A DNA stretch of 64,000 bases from Sphaeroforma sirkka (Eukaryota; Opisthokonta; Ichthyosporea; Ichthyophonida): NCBI GenBank assembly GCA_001586965.3, contig LUCW03000528.1:1-64000 (forward strand), given 5' to 3'. The position numbers and the translations under genes are program-made. Positions 34,974 to 62,342 of this stretch are shown here, piece after piece (the stretch's first letter is position 1; the number at the start of each line of letters is the position of its first letter). The notes beneath the pieces are model-generated. The model searched no databases, was not told where the DNA came from, and saw nothing but the letters and a program-made list of their open reading frames with translations.

Positions 34974-35985
34974 TCACATGGGAGTGTCTAATGGAAGGCC
35001 ACAACGTCTGAGACACTCGGCACGTCCACGGGCCGGGCCGGCTGGCAGACCTAATCGCAGCTGATTGACAAACGCAGCGTCTTCATCAAATGTTGCCTCT
35101 AGTGCCTCACTGGGTAGTTCAGCCAAAGCTGCAGGGATAACCAGTAGCCCTGGATCTGAACTGTCAAGGATGGAGATGAAACCTGCAGGTTCACATGCCA
35201 TGTTTTGTTGGTAGTGCAGCAATCCTTGGGGGAAGAAGGTGGATTGGTCTGCTTTCACATTGTTCAACATTAAGCGTCCGCCTTCGGTGACGAAGCCTGG
35301 TTGAGGAAAACGTAAGGATAGATTATTAGATATTAATGAACCAGAGAGGAGTATGAAAATAGTTGATAAAACCCGAAAAAGAATTGCAAATCTTGTGCAA
35401 ATACTTGCCAACAGTGAGTGTCCCCTCAATTATGTAGACAGACTCAGTTCCCCTGGGGTGGACGTGGGGTAGGTTAATACCGCATGGTGCGATGCGGAAT
35501 CGAGTCTGGGCCATGCTGGAAGCCTGGATCACAGGGACATTGTTTCGGTTCGCAGGCTGAGATGTGCCGCCTAGTCCCGTTGACTCCAAGGGTTGGGTAG
35601 CGAAGTCGATCACAAAGTCTTCGGCGTCGAAGTTGTTCAGGAATGCGTCGAAGCCAACTTGGGCACCGATCAGCCCGCTGATGGCTCCTTCGATTTCTGC
35701 GACCTCTTTAATGCTTTCCTCGGTTGAAGGCACAGAACCAATGTTCATTTCATACTCTGGACTGTCTGCGACTACGTGCTCTAGACTATCTGCGACTACG
35801 TTTGCCTGGCAATTCAGCCATCGTCCCCCACTGCATGTGCACGTGAGTGTCGACCCCTTCACGCGTTCATTGTCCAAATACACACTGCCACGGTACTTGC
35901 AGGTTTGTCGACTTGACATTGCTTCGACTGAAGTGGCGGCCAAGGCCATGGCGACGATTGTGATTACTGTGCGTGATAGACTCAT
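34974..35985 (-). CDS. Secreted germin-like cupin with N-terminal Cys-rich module, copy 2
   Basis: About 299 residues from exons 35985-35409 and 35296-34974. I chose the ATG at 35985 over the longer open frame (36111) because it aligns with copy 1 and gives a signal peptide MSLSRTVITIVAMALAATS. Next come the Cys module (CKYRGSVY ... LTCTCSGGRWLNC), an acidic linker about 45 residues longer than in copy 1 with a duplicated VVADS word, and a cupin with box 1 PHVHPRGTESVYIIEG (about residues 172-187) and box 2 FFPQGLLHYQQN. All four expected manganese ligands are present. The segment GFVTEGGRLMLNNVKA between the boxes is intact here and missing from copy 1. The single intron appears to use a GC donor (TTG|GCAAGT); in copy 1 the same site is GTAAGT. 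A same-strand paralogue 4 kb away implies tandem duplication. Confidence 0.82.
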
Positions 35986-36073
35986 GTTTGCTGATGTTGT
36001 TGAGAATATCTTGAACAGGTTATATTTGTTGGGATTGCGGGGGAAACTAATTCTAACCGATTTACTTCGTCCG

Positions 36074-36081
36074 CTTTTATA
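36074..36081 (-). promoter_or_regulatory. TATA box of germin-like copy 2
   Basis: TATAAAAG on the minus strand, about 90 nt upstream of the chosen ATG. Confidence 0.6.
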
Positions 36082-36149
36082 GTGTGTCGGAGATATAGAA
36101 ACGTCATGCACATCGCTTGTGTTTTGAGAATAGTCGAATATTTTAGCAG

Positions 36150-38580
36150 ATTTGAGCTATATGTTATTTAACAAGGGTTTGGGTATCATATAAGCCCCAG
36201 GCTGACTTGTAGCAAAATTTTCAGCCATTCTGCGTTTAGACACGAATAGCGTAAATATTGCGTACACTTCGAACTAATTTATGAAGTTACATTTAGGTCG
36301 AGTATTCGATCTGATTCGAGGATTTTACACATGTCTTGGCTCCGTATTGTTTTTAGTTTTCTGTGTAGTACATTCTTGTTTTTCTCCAATGATATTCTTT
36401 TGTTGTAATATTTCTGTTGTAATAAAACCTAAATATTAAATTTCTAGTATAGTGACTCTTCCTCGTCTCCTGGCACTTTCCGACTTTCATCGTTGTTGGG
36501 GTTGCAAAATAAAATGCTTTACCACTATACATCAAAGTCGGTTTTGTATTGGACGTGTATTTTTTTTTTAAATTGGTTGTCAGACGGCAGTCGCCAGTCG
36601 GGTCACTCGGGCGTCGGCAGACGGCCGACTCCGGACTGGCGCACTGCAGGTCTGCAGTCTGCACTCTGCAGTCTCGAAATCTCAGACCTGTGAGACCTTA
36701 GTTTTTATTTTACAACTGGTGTAAAGAATCTGATAAAAAAAATAATACTCATTTGAAGCGTTGCCCAGTGATAACGAATGGTCGAGTACCTATTGGATTA
36801 AAGTTCATACCAGCTCGGCAGCTCCAATGCTCCATAGTGTATACTGTATACATCTACGATCTAACATCATACATCAGGTATATAATACATGGTTAGATGC
36901 ATATGCAAAATGCTACTATAGTTGTGTAGTTTTAGAGTATATCTTTCAAAACAGCAACATCTACGGTGAATGAAGGCACAGACATGAGCTTTGAGGCCAT
37001 TTCGCACAAATTCTAAAGATCAAAATATACACAGTCCTTATGTAGTAGGTGTTGGAATTTCCAACTGGTCAGTTGGACTGAACTGGTATCGCATGTCACG
37101 ATATTATCAGTTATTAATGTATTAAAACTGTAAATCTGGTGAAAGTCATGGCATGAGATGTAGTTTACGTCAAATCTGTTGTTCCAAATGGACATGCAGT
37201 TGACGGTAAAAGAGCAGCAACAGGAAAAGGATGAAGCCACGTCGTGACGCTGAAACAGAAAGGAAATACGATACGACACTTTCACGACGTGTTTACTTTT
37301 TAGAATCATAGGATGTGTCATAACTTAGTTAAACACGCCACTCACGAGTCAGGGCTTAAAATTATTATACTCCAATTTTGTTTGAGTTCCAGCCGTCAGG
37401 CTACTTTCAAAATCTCCTATGAATCGGTGTTAGCACATATCACATCTATGTATCAATGACCAAGGCACACATCACATCCATCACGTCTGTATACGTTTAT
37501 ACCCATACATATCGAACTGAATTTCGATTAACGACCGACATATGACTATATGATGGACCTAATCGAAGACATAAGATTCAAGGCCTTATTGTAGTTTATA
37601 TACTGTGCTAACGCTTCAGTCTCGTGGCAACTCTGCCTAGAATTGCCGCCCAAATTCATAGATACTGAAACCATAAATACTGTTCTAACTTACTATGGAT
37701 GCTAAACTGGTCAAGAGTTTAAGTCGCAGCATTATTCCTGATAATCAATATTGGGCTTGTAAATGTGGTATATCGTTGATGCAACGTGACACCACAGGAA
37801 GCCCATCCTAGTGTTTTCAGTATCTCCATTCACTAATTTCTCGATTACACAAAATGTTTTTGAATTAAAAATCGAATCCGGAAAAGTCCTGCAAATGAGT
37901 CGATGGGATGAGTTAATGTTTCGAGAGGCGAACGTCATCATGTTCCGCACGGTAATTATATGCTATTATTCAGTATACCAATGCCTCATATTAATTCTCG
38001 GGGATTGTGTACTGAAAGTGTTGCATAGTTTTGTAAATGATGCCTAAAGGGGTTTATGTGGAGACGTCAGGCAAAACTCGAGAGGAGAAAAGGCATATAT
38101 ACCATATATTGGATTATAGCTACTTAATAGTTGATACATATATCCTCGGCATGGTCAATCGCCTTGTTCTATATCTACATGTTCATCAGCCAGAAATGGT
38201 AGCCGGCTATTGCGGCAAATTTTGCGATATGAAGTGCTGGTAGTATTAACTTGTCGTGCACCTCTCAAACAGCGGATCTTGATAGGCGCACTTCACTTCT
38301 CGGCCTCTCGGCTTCTCCAGTATCTGTGCATTCTTTATTTATATAGCACTCATTCATTAAATATACACGAATATCGAACATTAGCACCGTGGCTACTAAG
38401 AGACCCATATGCCTGTTGAAAACACGCACTTGCTTTGAAACACGTAAAATGATTATGACCATATTACCATGATCATACCTCCTAAGTAAACATGCGACCG
38501 TAGTTTTATATACTGCCGGCAATGTACCAGAACGTATTAAGTATAACACAAACTACACAGCTTCCATCTGATCTATTATT
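36150..38580. other. Intergenic region, possible exon at 37821-37951 (+)
   Basis: 36590-36690 is rich in GTCGGCAGACGG and CTGCAGTCTGCACTC words, a style also seen near 58.7 and 59.6 kb. At 37821-37951 a plus-strand segment (SPFTNFSITQNVFELKIES, then MSRWDELMFREANVIMF) has a TTTTCAG acceptor and an ACG|GTAATT donor. I find no neighbouring exon, so this stays a candidate. Confidence 0.3.
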
Positions 38581-38590
38581 AAACTTCCAC

Positions 38591-38596
38591 TTTATT
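38591..38596 (-). terminator. NOC2 polyadenylation signal
   Basis: AATAAA on the minus strand, beginning 6 nt after the TGA stop, an unusually short distance. Confidence 0.5.
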
Positions 38597-38602
38597 CTAC
38601 AC

Positions 38603-50071
<11,469 letters not shown>

Positions 50072-50616
50072 AGTGGTGATTAGAGGAGCCTACGAAATAA
50101 TATATACAAATATACAGAACGAACCCTATATGCACAAACGTAGGACAACTGCCGTAGGTATAGCGCTTGGTTATACAGAGATATATAGTACAGGTGTATA
50201 ACAACTGCCGCAGATACAACACTAGAGTATTCAGATACAGGCAGTTTAAGTATCTATATAAACACTATAACAACTCATAGAAAGTCTATACGGTCTCATA
50301 ATTAGTTATAATCAATACAGTAAAATTTATATGATATTGCAAATACCGGTCAAACACATGGCGGTGGTAAAAACGTATTGGTATGAGATTTTGATTGCGT
50401 TTATTGGTCTGCCTGATCAGAATGAGGGGCGGAAAAGCCAGAGAAGTCGAATACGTTTTTCACAAACGTACTCTCAGGCGGCTTATCAATACACGTGAAC
50501 GCCGTCCATAACTCTTTATGTGTGATAAATGCTTTAGTATAAGCGTATTGTATATCATAGTATTCATGCACCCCACATTCAAGACAGATCATTAGTGTTA
50601 TAGATATATAGATAGT
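50072..50616. promoter_or_regulatory. Shared upstream region of NOC2 (-) and DIMT1 (+)
   Basis: The two start codons face away from each other across 545 bp. An ACAACTGCCG word occurs twice (about 50145 and 50206) and a TAAAATTTATA stretch at about 50320. No clear TATA box near either start. A minus-strand open frame (50401-50706) crosses the region and DIMT1 exon 1. Confidence 0.55.
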
Positions 50617-54779
<4,163 letters not shown>

Positions 54780-54811
54780 TATGTAACAACGAACTACCTA
54801 AATATAGAATT

Positions 54812-54817
54812 AATAAA
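54812..54817 (+). terminator. DIMT1 polyadenylation signal
   Basis: AATAAA 33 nt after the stop codon. Confidence 0.6.
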
Positions 54818-55029
54818 CATTTGTCAATCAATAGGTTAATTGGACTTGGCACCCATTCTGAATCAAATATAAATCACATTTAGCGATTGATGAGAAATTA
54901 CAATGAAAGGAAATGTATTGTGCGTGCGATAGTGTAGTGCCGTATGCAGTGCTTCAAAGGTTGCCTGTAGTCGTCACCTGTCCTCAGCCGATGTTTTCCT
55001 TGGCACCCCGAGCATTGTGCACCGCCTAC

Positions 55030-57005
55030 CTCCAGTAGCCTCGGGTATTTGAAGTACTTTCATTAAATATGTACTATTTACGGGTTTACTATTTGAGCCA
55101 TAAGCAAGGAGGGTAGGAGTTCACTATTTAGCCCATAGGCGAAGAAGTGTGCACTACTTAGAGGTTTGCTATTTATACCATCGGCAAATATTTATGCACT
55201 ATGGTTTAGTAAGTATATAGTATGTCGGGGTTTACGATTCAATCCATAGACAGATAAGTATGTATCTTAGGGGTTTACTATAGGGGTTTACTATTTTATG
55301 CAAATATAAAAGTATGTACTACGTAGAGATTGACTATTTCAAAACACAGTCAAAATAGTATAAATGTGTAGAGGGGTACTACTTCACCCAATAAGAATAT
55401 AAGTAGGCACTATGTAGGGGTTTACGATTGAACATTGGCAAATACGTACGTATTATGAATGGGTTTACTATTTAACCCGTAGGCAAAATAGTATGTAGTG
55501 TTGATTGGTTCACTATCCCACCCATACGCAAATACGTATGGATTATGTAGCTGGTTACTATTTAACCTATTGGCAAAGAAATGTGTACTACGTGGGGGTT
55601 TACGATTCAACTCATAGATAAAATTAGTAAGTATTGTGTAGGTGTTTACAATTGAGCCCATAGGCAAACAAGTATGTGCTATGTAGAAACCTACTATGAA
55701 ATAACCCATATGCAAATAAGTATGTACTATGTAGGCATTTAGTACTTACTTTTTAATTCGAAGGCTTAAATGTACTATGTATTTTTGTAATTCATAAGCA
55801 GATATTGTATATACTCCATATGCATAAGTACGCACTAGGTAGATGTCTAATATTTAACTGATAGGCAAGGAAGTATGTGTTTTGTTGATAACTGTGTATT
55901 TAACACAAAGCAAATATTAAATTTTGTACTACATAGGAAATACCTTTTTCAGCCATAGGCAAGAAATATGAAATTTGTAGATGTTTGCTATTTAACCCAA
56001 AAGAAAATGAGTACGCACTTTGTAGCGGTTTTCATTTTAACCCATAGGCAAAGAAGTATGCACTATGTGAAAGATTCCTATTTTTTAGCAGGCAAAGAAG
56101 CATGTACTATGTAGGGATTTACTATTTAACTCGTAGGCAAATAAATATTTGCTGTGAAGGAAATTCTTATTTAACCCATATGCTAATGCGTACCTATATT
56201 CTATTAAATGGTTTACTATTCAACACAGTGGCAATGGAGTATGTAACAAATATAGTGATATTATTATACTATTCGACCTATAGGCAAATGAGTATGGACT
56301 ATGTAGGGGTTTATTATTTAACCAATATTCAAATAAGTGATTACTAAGTAGTTGTTGTTTACTATAATAAGCCATATGCAAATAAGTATGTACATGCATT
56401 ATTTATGTTTTTACTATCTAGCCCATAGACAAATACTGAAGTATGTATTATGTAGAGATTTGCTATTTTAAAGCTCATACGCAAAGAAATATGTACTATG
56501 TAGGTGTGCACTATATCATATATGCAAATGCTAAATTTTGTACTATGTGGGGATGAACTAATTAACACAGGCAAAGAATTCTGGAGTGTGTAGGTATTTA
56601 CTATATAATTCATAGGCAAATAAGTACGTACTATGTAGAGGTTTTCTTATTAACCCATAGACAAAGAAGTATATAAATACTATGTAAGGTTTATTATTCA
56701 ACCTACAAGCAAGTAAGCTATGTAGTTGTTTACTGTTTGTCCCATATGCAAATGAGTATGGACTGTGTAGGGGTTTAATATTTAATCCATAGGCAAATAT
56801 GCATGTACTATGTCGGGATTAACTTTTAAGATAGGCAAAGAAGTATGTACTATGTAGGGGCTCATTATCTAACAAATAAGCTAAAGTTTTTTACTATGTA
56901 GAGGTTTATAACCCATGGGGAAATATGTCCATGTACTATGTGCGGTTCACTATTTAACCCATAGCCAAAGAAGTATGTACTGTGTAGGCGTTTACTACTC
57001 TCGGC
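55030..57005. repeat. 2-kb diverged ~45-bp minisatellite
   Basis: Roughly 40 units of the form AAGTATGTACTATGTAGGGG, TTTACTATTTAACCCATAGG, CAAAT, each differing by substitutions and small indels. It begins about 250 bp after DIMT1. Open frames inside (for example 55422-55715) reflect the period only. Confidence 0.93.
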
Positions 57006-59590
57006 AATATATATACACACGTCGCGACTGCAATAATATAGCTATGTAGATTGTATACAATTTTTATGAAGAAATATAGTGATGTATTTAGCAGAATTTA
57101 GTTTGTCAACGTTTATTGCGGCATGAAGGGGAGCTGGTTTATAACACAAACAGGAGGAATCTAAATTTAAAGTTGGCTTAACTTTAAGTTAAAACTTAGC
57201 CATGGAGAGACTCGCAACTGTCCCAAGGAAATATATCAATAAGATTGCTGTCCCAACCCAAAGAACCGAGCGTAGAGCATTGGTAGCCAGGTTGTGTTAA
57301 ATCTCACGAAAGAGAGGGAATATTTGGCAGTTTCGCGAAGGAGAGAGAATATTTGAAAGACAGGGGCAGGTAGATACTATTTAGATAAATAAATAGTAAG
57401 ATAGTACGCGCAATCGAATATTTTTTTTTTGTCAAAATATATTGCTGTTCCTTGACTGGAGGTTCAAGTTTGACTGTTGAGACTTGATTCTGGACTGTTT
57501 TGGGCATGAGACTGGAGAGGGGAGTCAGGAGAGAGGAGACTTCTCACTTCAAAACTTCAGAAGTTCAGTGTATTTTTATATTTGGTAAATACATTTTAAA
57601 AAAAAATCCTTGTTGTTAAATGTATGTAAATATCTATTTATTATGTATACTTGTGTTCTTGTTCTATGCTATGATATATTAAAATATGTATGTATTTATA
57701 GTATTTTATAAATACATATGTATACATAATTAGTTTTTTTTTTAAATTACATTACATTTTATATTATTTATTCATTTTCAAAACTCTAGGAGGAATATGA
57801 AATATCCGCTCACAGATCACATATCACTCACACTCACAGCCACAGGAGTCAGAGTCCCTCTGCTCTCAGATCGAATTTGCAACATATTTTTTTATTTTTT
57901 TATCTGGGTGTTGTCAGTTTTGTAACTGTTTACTATTTCCATAATACATACCGGGTCCAAAACTCCAAATGACCTGCAGTATTGCTTATTGCATTGGATA
58001 ACAAGCACTCGGCGAGTCCGTAATTACTCCGTAGTTGTATAAATAACCCTATCAGCTATCAAGTATCAAGTATTTATGTACTGTAAAAGTGTATGCAGCC
58101 AAATAGGCAAATATCTTCCAACCAGATAAAGCGCGCCAAAACAAATACATTTATATATATAAAATAACGTACGGTGCAACGAACTACTCGGACTATCGTT
58201 AAAAAAACTGAACAAACTGGACAAACTGGAGTACTGGACATTTCTGATCGGGACAAATGGACAAGTCAAGATTTCGCAGACAGCCCAAGAAGTTCCGGAC
58301 AGTCTGGATTAATTGTCCGTTTGTACTGGGTTGGTGTACGACAATGACGTACACCCATGGAAAATGGCGTGACGACATGTACGACATGTCGTTTAGTTCA
58401 ATTTGATTTACACCGATACAGCCACCAGCAGACCCGCCGACATCATATCGCGACTGACATGTCCTACAAAATGTCGCCACGATATATATGACGTGTGGTT
58501 TGACCAAATGTCGGCGTCGTTTTTTAAATATACCAACCCAGTATTTTTTTTCAACCCGTTTTCTTCCTATTTTTAAAAAGAATCGAAAAGAAAAAAGAGC
58601 TAGTTTAAAAAAAAAACATTTACCGGGCATCGGCCATCCGAGCCCGGCATACCCGACAGACGGCAGTGCTGAGCTAAAGGTGCTGACTGCTGAGTGCGGC
58701 ACTCTAATCTCTATATACTAAGTATTTTGAAGGGCGGGCACTATACTCTAGAGGCGCTCAGCAGTGTGACAGTGTGCGACTGCCGTCTGTGGCTCTGTGC
58801 CTGATCTGGTAAACGATACGTGTCGTTTTAGAAAACGACACTGATACTCATGCGAAGTGTCGTTGTCGCATTGGTCGCAATGGTCGTATTTAATCACTTC
58901 GACAGACCTTCATTTTCGTTTTTTCGTGACCAATCATATGTTCCTTATTTAACATTTAACATCGAATATTTCCGTATATTAAAATCAGCTTATCATATCA
59001 CATAATGCGTTTTCGACCGCCTTTATTTTGGGCAAGCTAGTTATGTCGAGTTTCAGTTGCTACTTGGCCTTGCTGACATCCTGACAATAAATATTTAGAA
59101 ACTAGTAACTAGTAACAGTATTTTTAGTATATTTTAATAAACTGTATATATGTGTAGCTATGCGGTGTGATTATTCTATAGTTAAGTGTATAGCACGGTC
59201 TATCATAGTATCACTACGTCAGTGATACTTCAATTTTAACATCAGATACAATGACAAAACAGTCGTGCCCTTCTGCCAGTTACATCAAGGACAAAAGTAC
59301 CAACCGTCACACACAAAATTGACATCTCTACTGTCTCCAAACACTTAAAAGTACTGACCGTCACACCATAGCTGTCAACCGACATGTCGCTTTCATCTGC
59401 GACACGTCGTTTATGAATGCGACATGTCGTTTACATAAACGACCAGTTTCGATGTGACTCGCCGGTCGCCCGAGATTGTTGACTTGTTTCAACTGTTTGT
59501 TTTAAAAAAAAGCAAAAACAAAAACAAAAAAATTAACAACAAGTCAACAACGCAGTCTGTCACTCTGGCTCACTCTGGCATCTCTGCTCC

Positions 59591-59624
<34 letters not shown>

Positions 59625-60660
59625 TGACTTCAGAAAAGATGTAGTTCACTAGTTCAGTGATCCCTGATCACTGAATACTGAACACTGATAAATATCAGTC
59701 TGCAACTCTTGCCTGACAAGAAGTGCGGGGCTGCCTGTGCGAGTGTGCGAGTGCGGCAGAATAAAATTCGTGATACGTAAACACGCTTTCAAATTGATGC
59801 GTTAACGTAAAATGTACTAGGTTTTCATACGTTATAGGGGTCTTGTTTTGTGCCCGCCCTTGTATTTGGCATAATTCGCCAACTATATTTCACCAAAATA
59901 TCTGTTGATTTGTTTTTAGTTGGACAGATTTTCTACTGTCCAAACATAACAGCTATTAATTGGGCCATACAAAGAAGATCCAAACAAAATTGGTTTTTAG
60001 AATTGGCTCCCCCCAGTAAACTACCTGAAACCGGGAAAACGGTTTCAAAACTGAGCGTTAACGTAAAACGTACTACGTTTTCACCAAAAATGAAGTACGA
60101 ATTGAAGTCTGCAGTGTGCGATTGAAGACTGTAGTGCCAACTGCTAAGTGCCAACTTGCAACTTGCAAGTTATAAGTATGTATTTACTCAGTAAATGAGT
60201 AGACTAGGTAGAAAAAACAAACACTACATACATATAACAGTTATATTTTTAAAAAATTTAGTGTTTCAACTTTTTACAAGTTACAACCTAGCCTCATTAT
60301 GTTTTCCGTTAAAACGCAAAATATTGGAAAAAGTATGCGTTTACGTTCAAAGTTCATCCCAAATATAATAGTCATATGGGTTTACAAATCGGTATATTTT
60401 TTGAGGCGGCCTAACCGTCACCCATTGTCCTATTTTCCAGTTATGGATAATTTAAAATCACCTTTTCATTGAACATTACGCGTTTCGCGGCCCTGTTATT
60501 CAACGAAAGGTCAATTTCTCTGGTGCAAATTTGAAAAAAATCTCTGGTCGATTTGCCCCCGATATACTCTATAACGCTTTTTTTTATACAAAATCTTTTT
60601 CGTTTACGTTTAAAGTTTATTGCATATAGGAAAAACGTATTGAGCTTAGCTAGAATATTT
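57006..60660. other. Intergenic region without recognised gene
   Basis: Holds T/A-rich stretches, GTGCTCA x5 (about 59592), CGACATGTCG-type palindromes (58370-58480 and 59380-59440) and two copies of a GCGTTAACGTAAAA motif (59801 and 60052). The 167-residue minus frame 58199-58702 shows no motif or splice context and is not called. Confidence 0.5.
59796..60085 (+). repeat. Dispersed GCGTTAACGTAAAA motif, two of three copies
   Basis: TTTCAAATTGATGCGTTAAC then GTAAAATGTACTAGGTTTTC at about 59788-59827, and TTTCAAAACTGAGCGTTAAC then GTAAAACGTACTACGTTTTC at about 60043-60082. A third, weaker copy (GCGTTAAGGTAAACGTACTA) lies at about 62649. Confidence 0.7.
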
Positions 60661-60669
60661 ATATACCTT

Positions 60670-61034
60670 ACTGGTGACAATAAAATTATTGACCACCTCA
60701 GGCCCATTTCCTACCAGTCTCATACTTGTACTTTTTCGAGTTTACTTTGGGTTTTCAAGATGAAATTAGCGTAATTTTAGCCCATGTATTGCACTTGTTG
60801 TATCAGTTCTTTGTCGGCCACAGGGGAGAGGTCGACGTATGTTAGACACGAATAGTGTCCACTGTAAAACCATGGGCGAATCCGAAGCAATAGCTAAGAC
60901 AGAGGGCGCCTATATACATGTGTCTAACTGCTAGCATATGTCAAGCGTCAATTAGATTAATACACCTATTTTTAAGCAAATTAAACTCGAAAAAGTTTGA
61001 GTATGAGGTGGTTAATAATTTTATTGTCACCAGT
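60670..61034. mobile_element. MITE-like inverted-repeat element (~365 bp)
   Basis: ACTGGTGACAATAAAATTAT at 60670 is exactly mirrored by ATAATTTTATTGTCACCAGT ending at 61034. Pairing continues through ACCACCTCA, CATACT and ACTTTTTCGAGTTTA (left arm to about 60744, right arm from about 60981), interrupted by a 20-nt insertion in the left arm. The ~240-bp interior has no open frame. No clear target-site duplication seen. Confidence 0.7.
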
Positions 61035-61438
61035 GCCGTATTAAGAATAGAGACATTCCAATAATAACCGCCTAAACATTAAAAAAAAAACTAAAACAGA
61101 ATACTTTTGTTTTTGAAAAAATATGTATGTAAATTAGTCAGTCAGCAATATTTTATATATAAAACAAAATAAAAAAACTAAAAAAACACAATGAAAATAT
61201 GTATGAAATTCCTAATTCCAAATAAGAGTAAACCACTTCAATCAAAGTCAAAACAAAGTGCCACAACTAAGATGAGGTACATTCTGTGAATGGTGGGGAG
61301 TCTCCCTGGGAACTTGGGAAGTGTGAGAAGTGGGGGAACCCCTGGGAACGTCCCTGCGACAAAGTACAGATGCGACTGATGCAAAATCTGTAAAGTGGTC
61401 GAGAAGACAAAAAAATGCACTACCGTTGGAGTTGAATG

Positions 61439-61447
61439 TTATATAAG
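61439..61447 (+). promoter_or_regulatory. Probable TATA box of the 61.6-kb gene
   Basis: TTATATAAG about 130 nt upstream of the ATG at 61575. Confidence 0.45.
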
Positions 61448-61574
61448 TAGGTCGAAGGATGGCGAGAGGAGTTACTTTTATATTTGTGTATACATCTCTC
61501 ACTGTCATTTTACAGTCACACTAGATAAACCCTAAAGCAATAGTTCACTAAAGCTTGTTATCTCTCAAGCAACC

Positions 61575-62242
61575 ATGGCGATCGTATCTAAATTGCTCGG
61601 TCTGACCAAACGACGAAAACCATATATGACTACGCAAGAGAATGATTCGATGACCGTGAAGGCAGAAAATTACAACTCCCCGATCTATATTCGGGATTCT
61701 AGACTCTGCAACTCTACGAAGAATTTCAATCGGCTTCAATCGATTTCTGAAGACGAAATCAGAGCGGTTGTTGTTGTATCTGCAGCAGACACGCGCAGTA
61801 AAATTTCCAAACCCATAGTTATAAGGCAATTCCATGTCGTAAAGGATATTATGTTCAATATAAAAAAAATGAGCGAATTGTCGCAGGACAGTATAAGGTG
61901 GAAGAACGACACGCACCAGCCTTGATCGTGAGTGCTGATAAGAACGGTATTGTTGCTTACCGCCTGGATGATATGATGCTGCTATATCAATACCCTTGGA
62001 CTTCCATTGACAAAATTTGTCACGAAGACAATGCTCTCCGACGTACTCAGTCCAAAGGCAAGACTCCTAAACCTTTTTTGGGTGTACATCGCAAAGACGG
62101 AGGTGTTTTCGTTATAGAATCTGATCATATCAGCGAATTTAAGGCAGCAATCTTCTCGCATCACACAGATCCCAAAACACTGAAATGGATTGACGTCAAA
62201 ATGGATTTAAAATCCCATGTACACAAGCATATGTACATTTAA
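61575..62242 (+). CDS. Uncharacterised ~204-residue protein, probable 53-nt intron
   Basis: ATG in a favourable context (CAACCATGG). The first frame runs to 61925 and a second, +2-shifted frame from 61802 to 62242. An intron 61839-61891 (GTAAAG ... GACAG) joins them in phase 0 as IRQFHV to YKVEERHAPALIVSAD; the 35-nt alternative ending at 61873 is too short. The N-terminal ~85 residues are basic then Ser/Asn-rich (MAIVSKLLGLTKRRKPYMTT). The C-terminal part alternates hydrophobic residues as in a beta barrel (LIVSADKNGIVAYRLDD, LYQYPWTSIDKICHED) and ends in a possible helix (SDHISEFKAAIFSHH). This layout is reminiscent of PH/PTB-type domains, but I cannot name a family. The strong ATG context, TATA box and polyA signal support a real gene. 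Confidence 0.65.
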
Positions 62243-62328
62243 GCAAATTTAGAAGGAAATTTTCAAGTTAGAAAGCGTGGCACTACACGTAAGCAGTATC
62301 ACAGAGTATCCGATTTTCAAATGTATAT

Positions 62329-62334
62329 AATAAA
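62329..62334 (+). terminator. Polyadenylation signal of the 61.6-kb gene
   Basis: AATAAA about 87 nt after the TAA stop, followed by a second AATAAA about 8 nt on. Confidence 0.55.
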
Positions 62335-62342
62335 ACAATAAA

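Noticed and set aside
58199-58702. 167-residue minus frame
   Set aside because: Low-complexity Phe/Arg/Lys runs from A/T tracts, no motif, no splice or promoter context.
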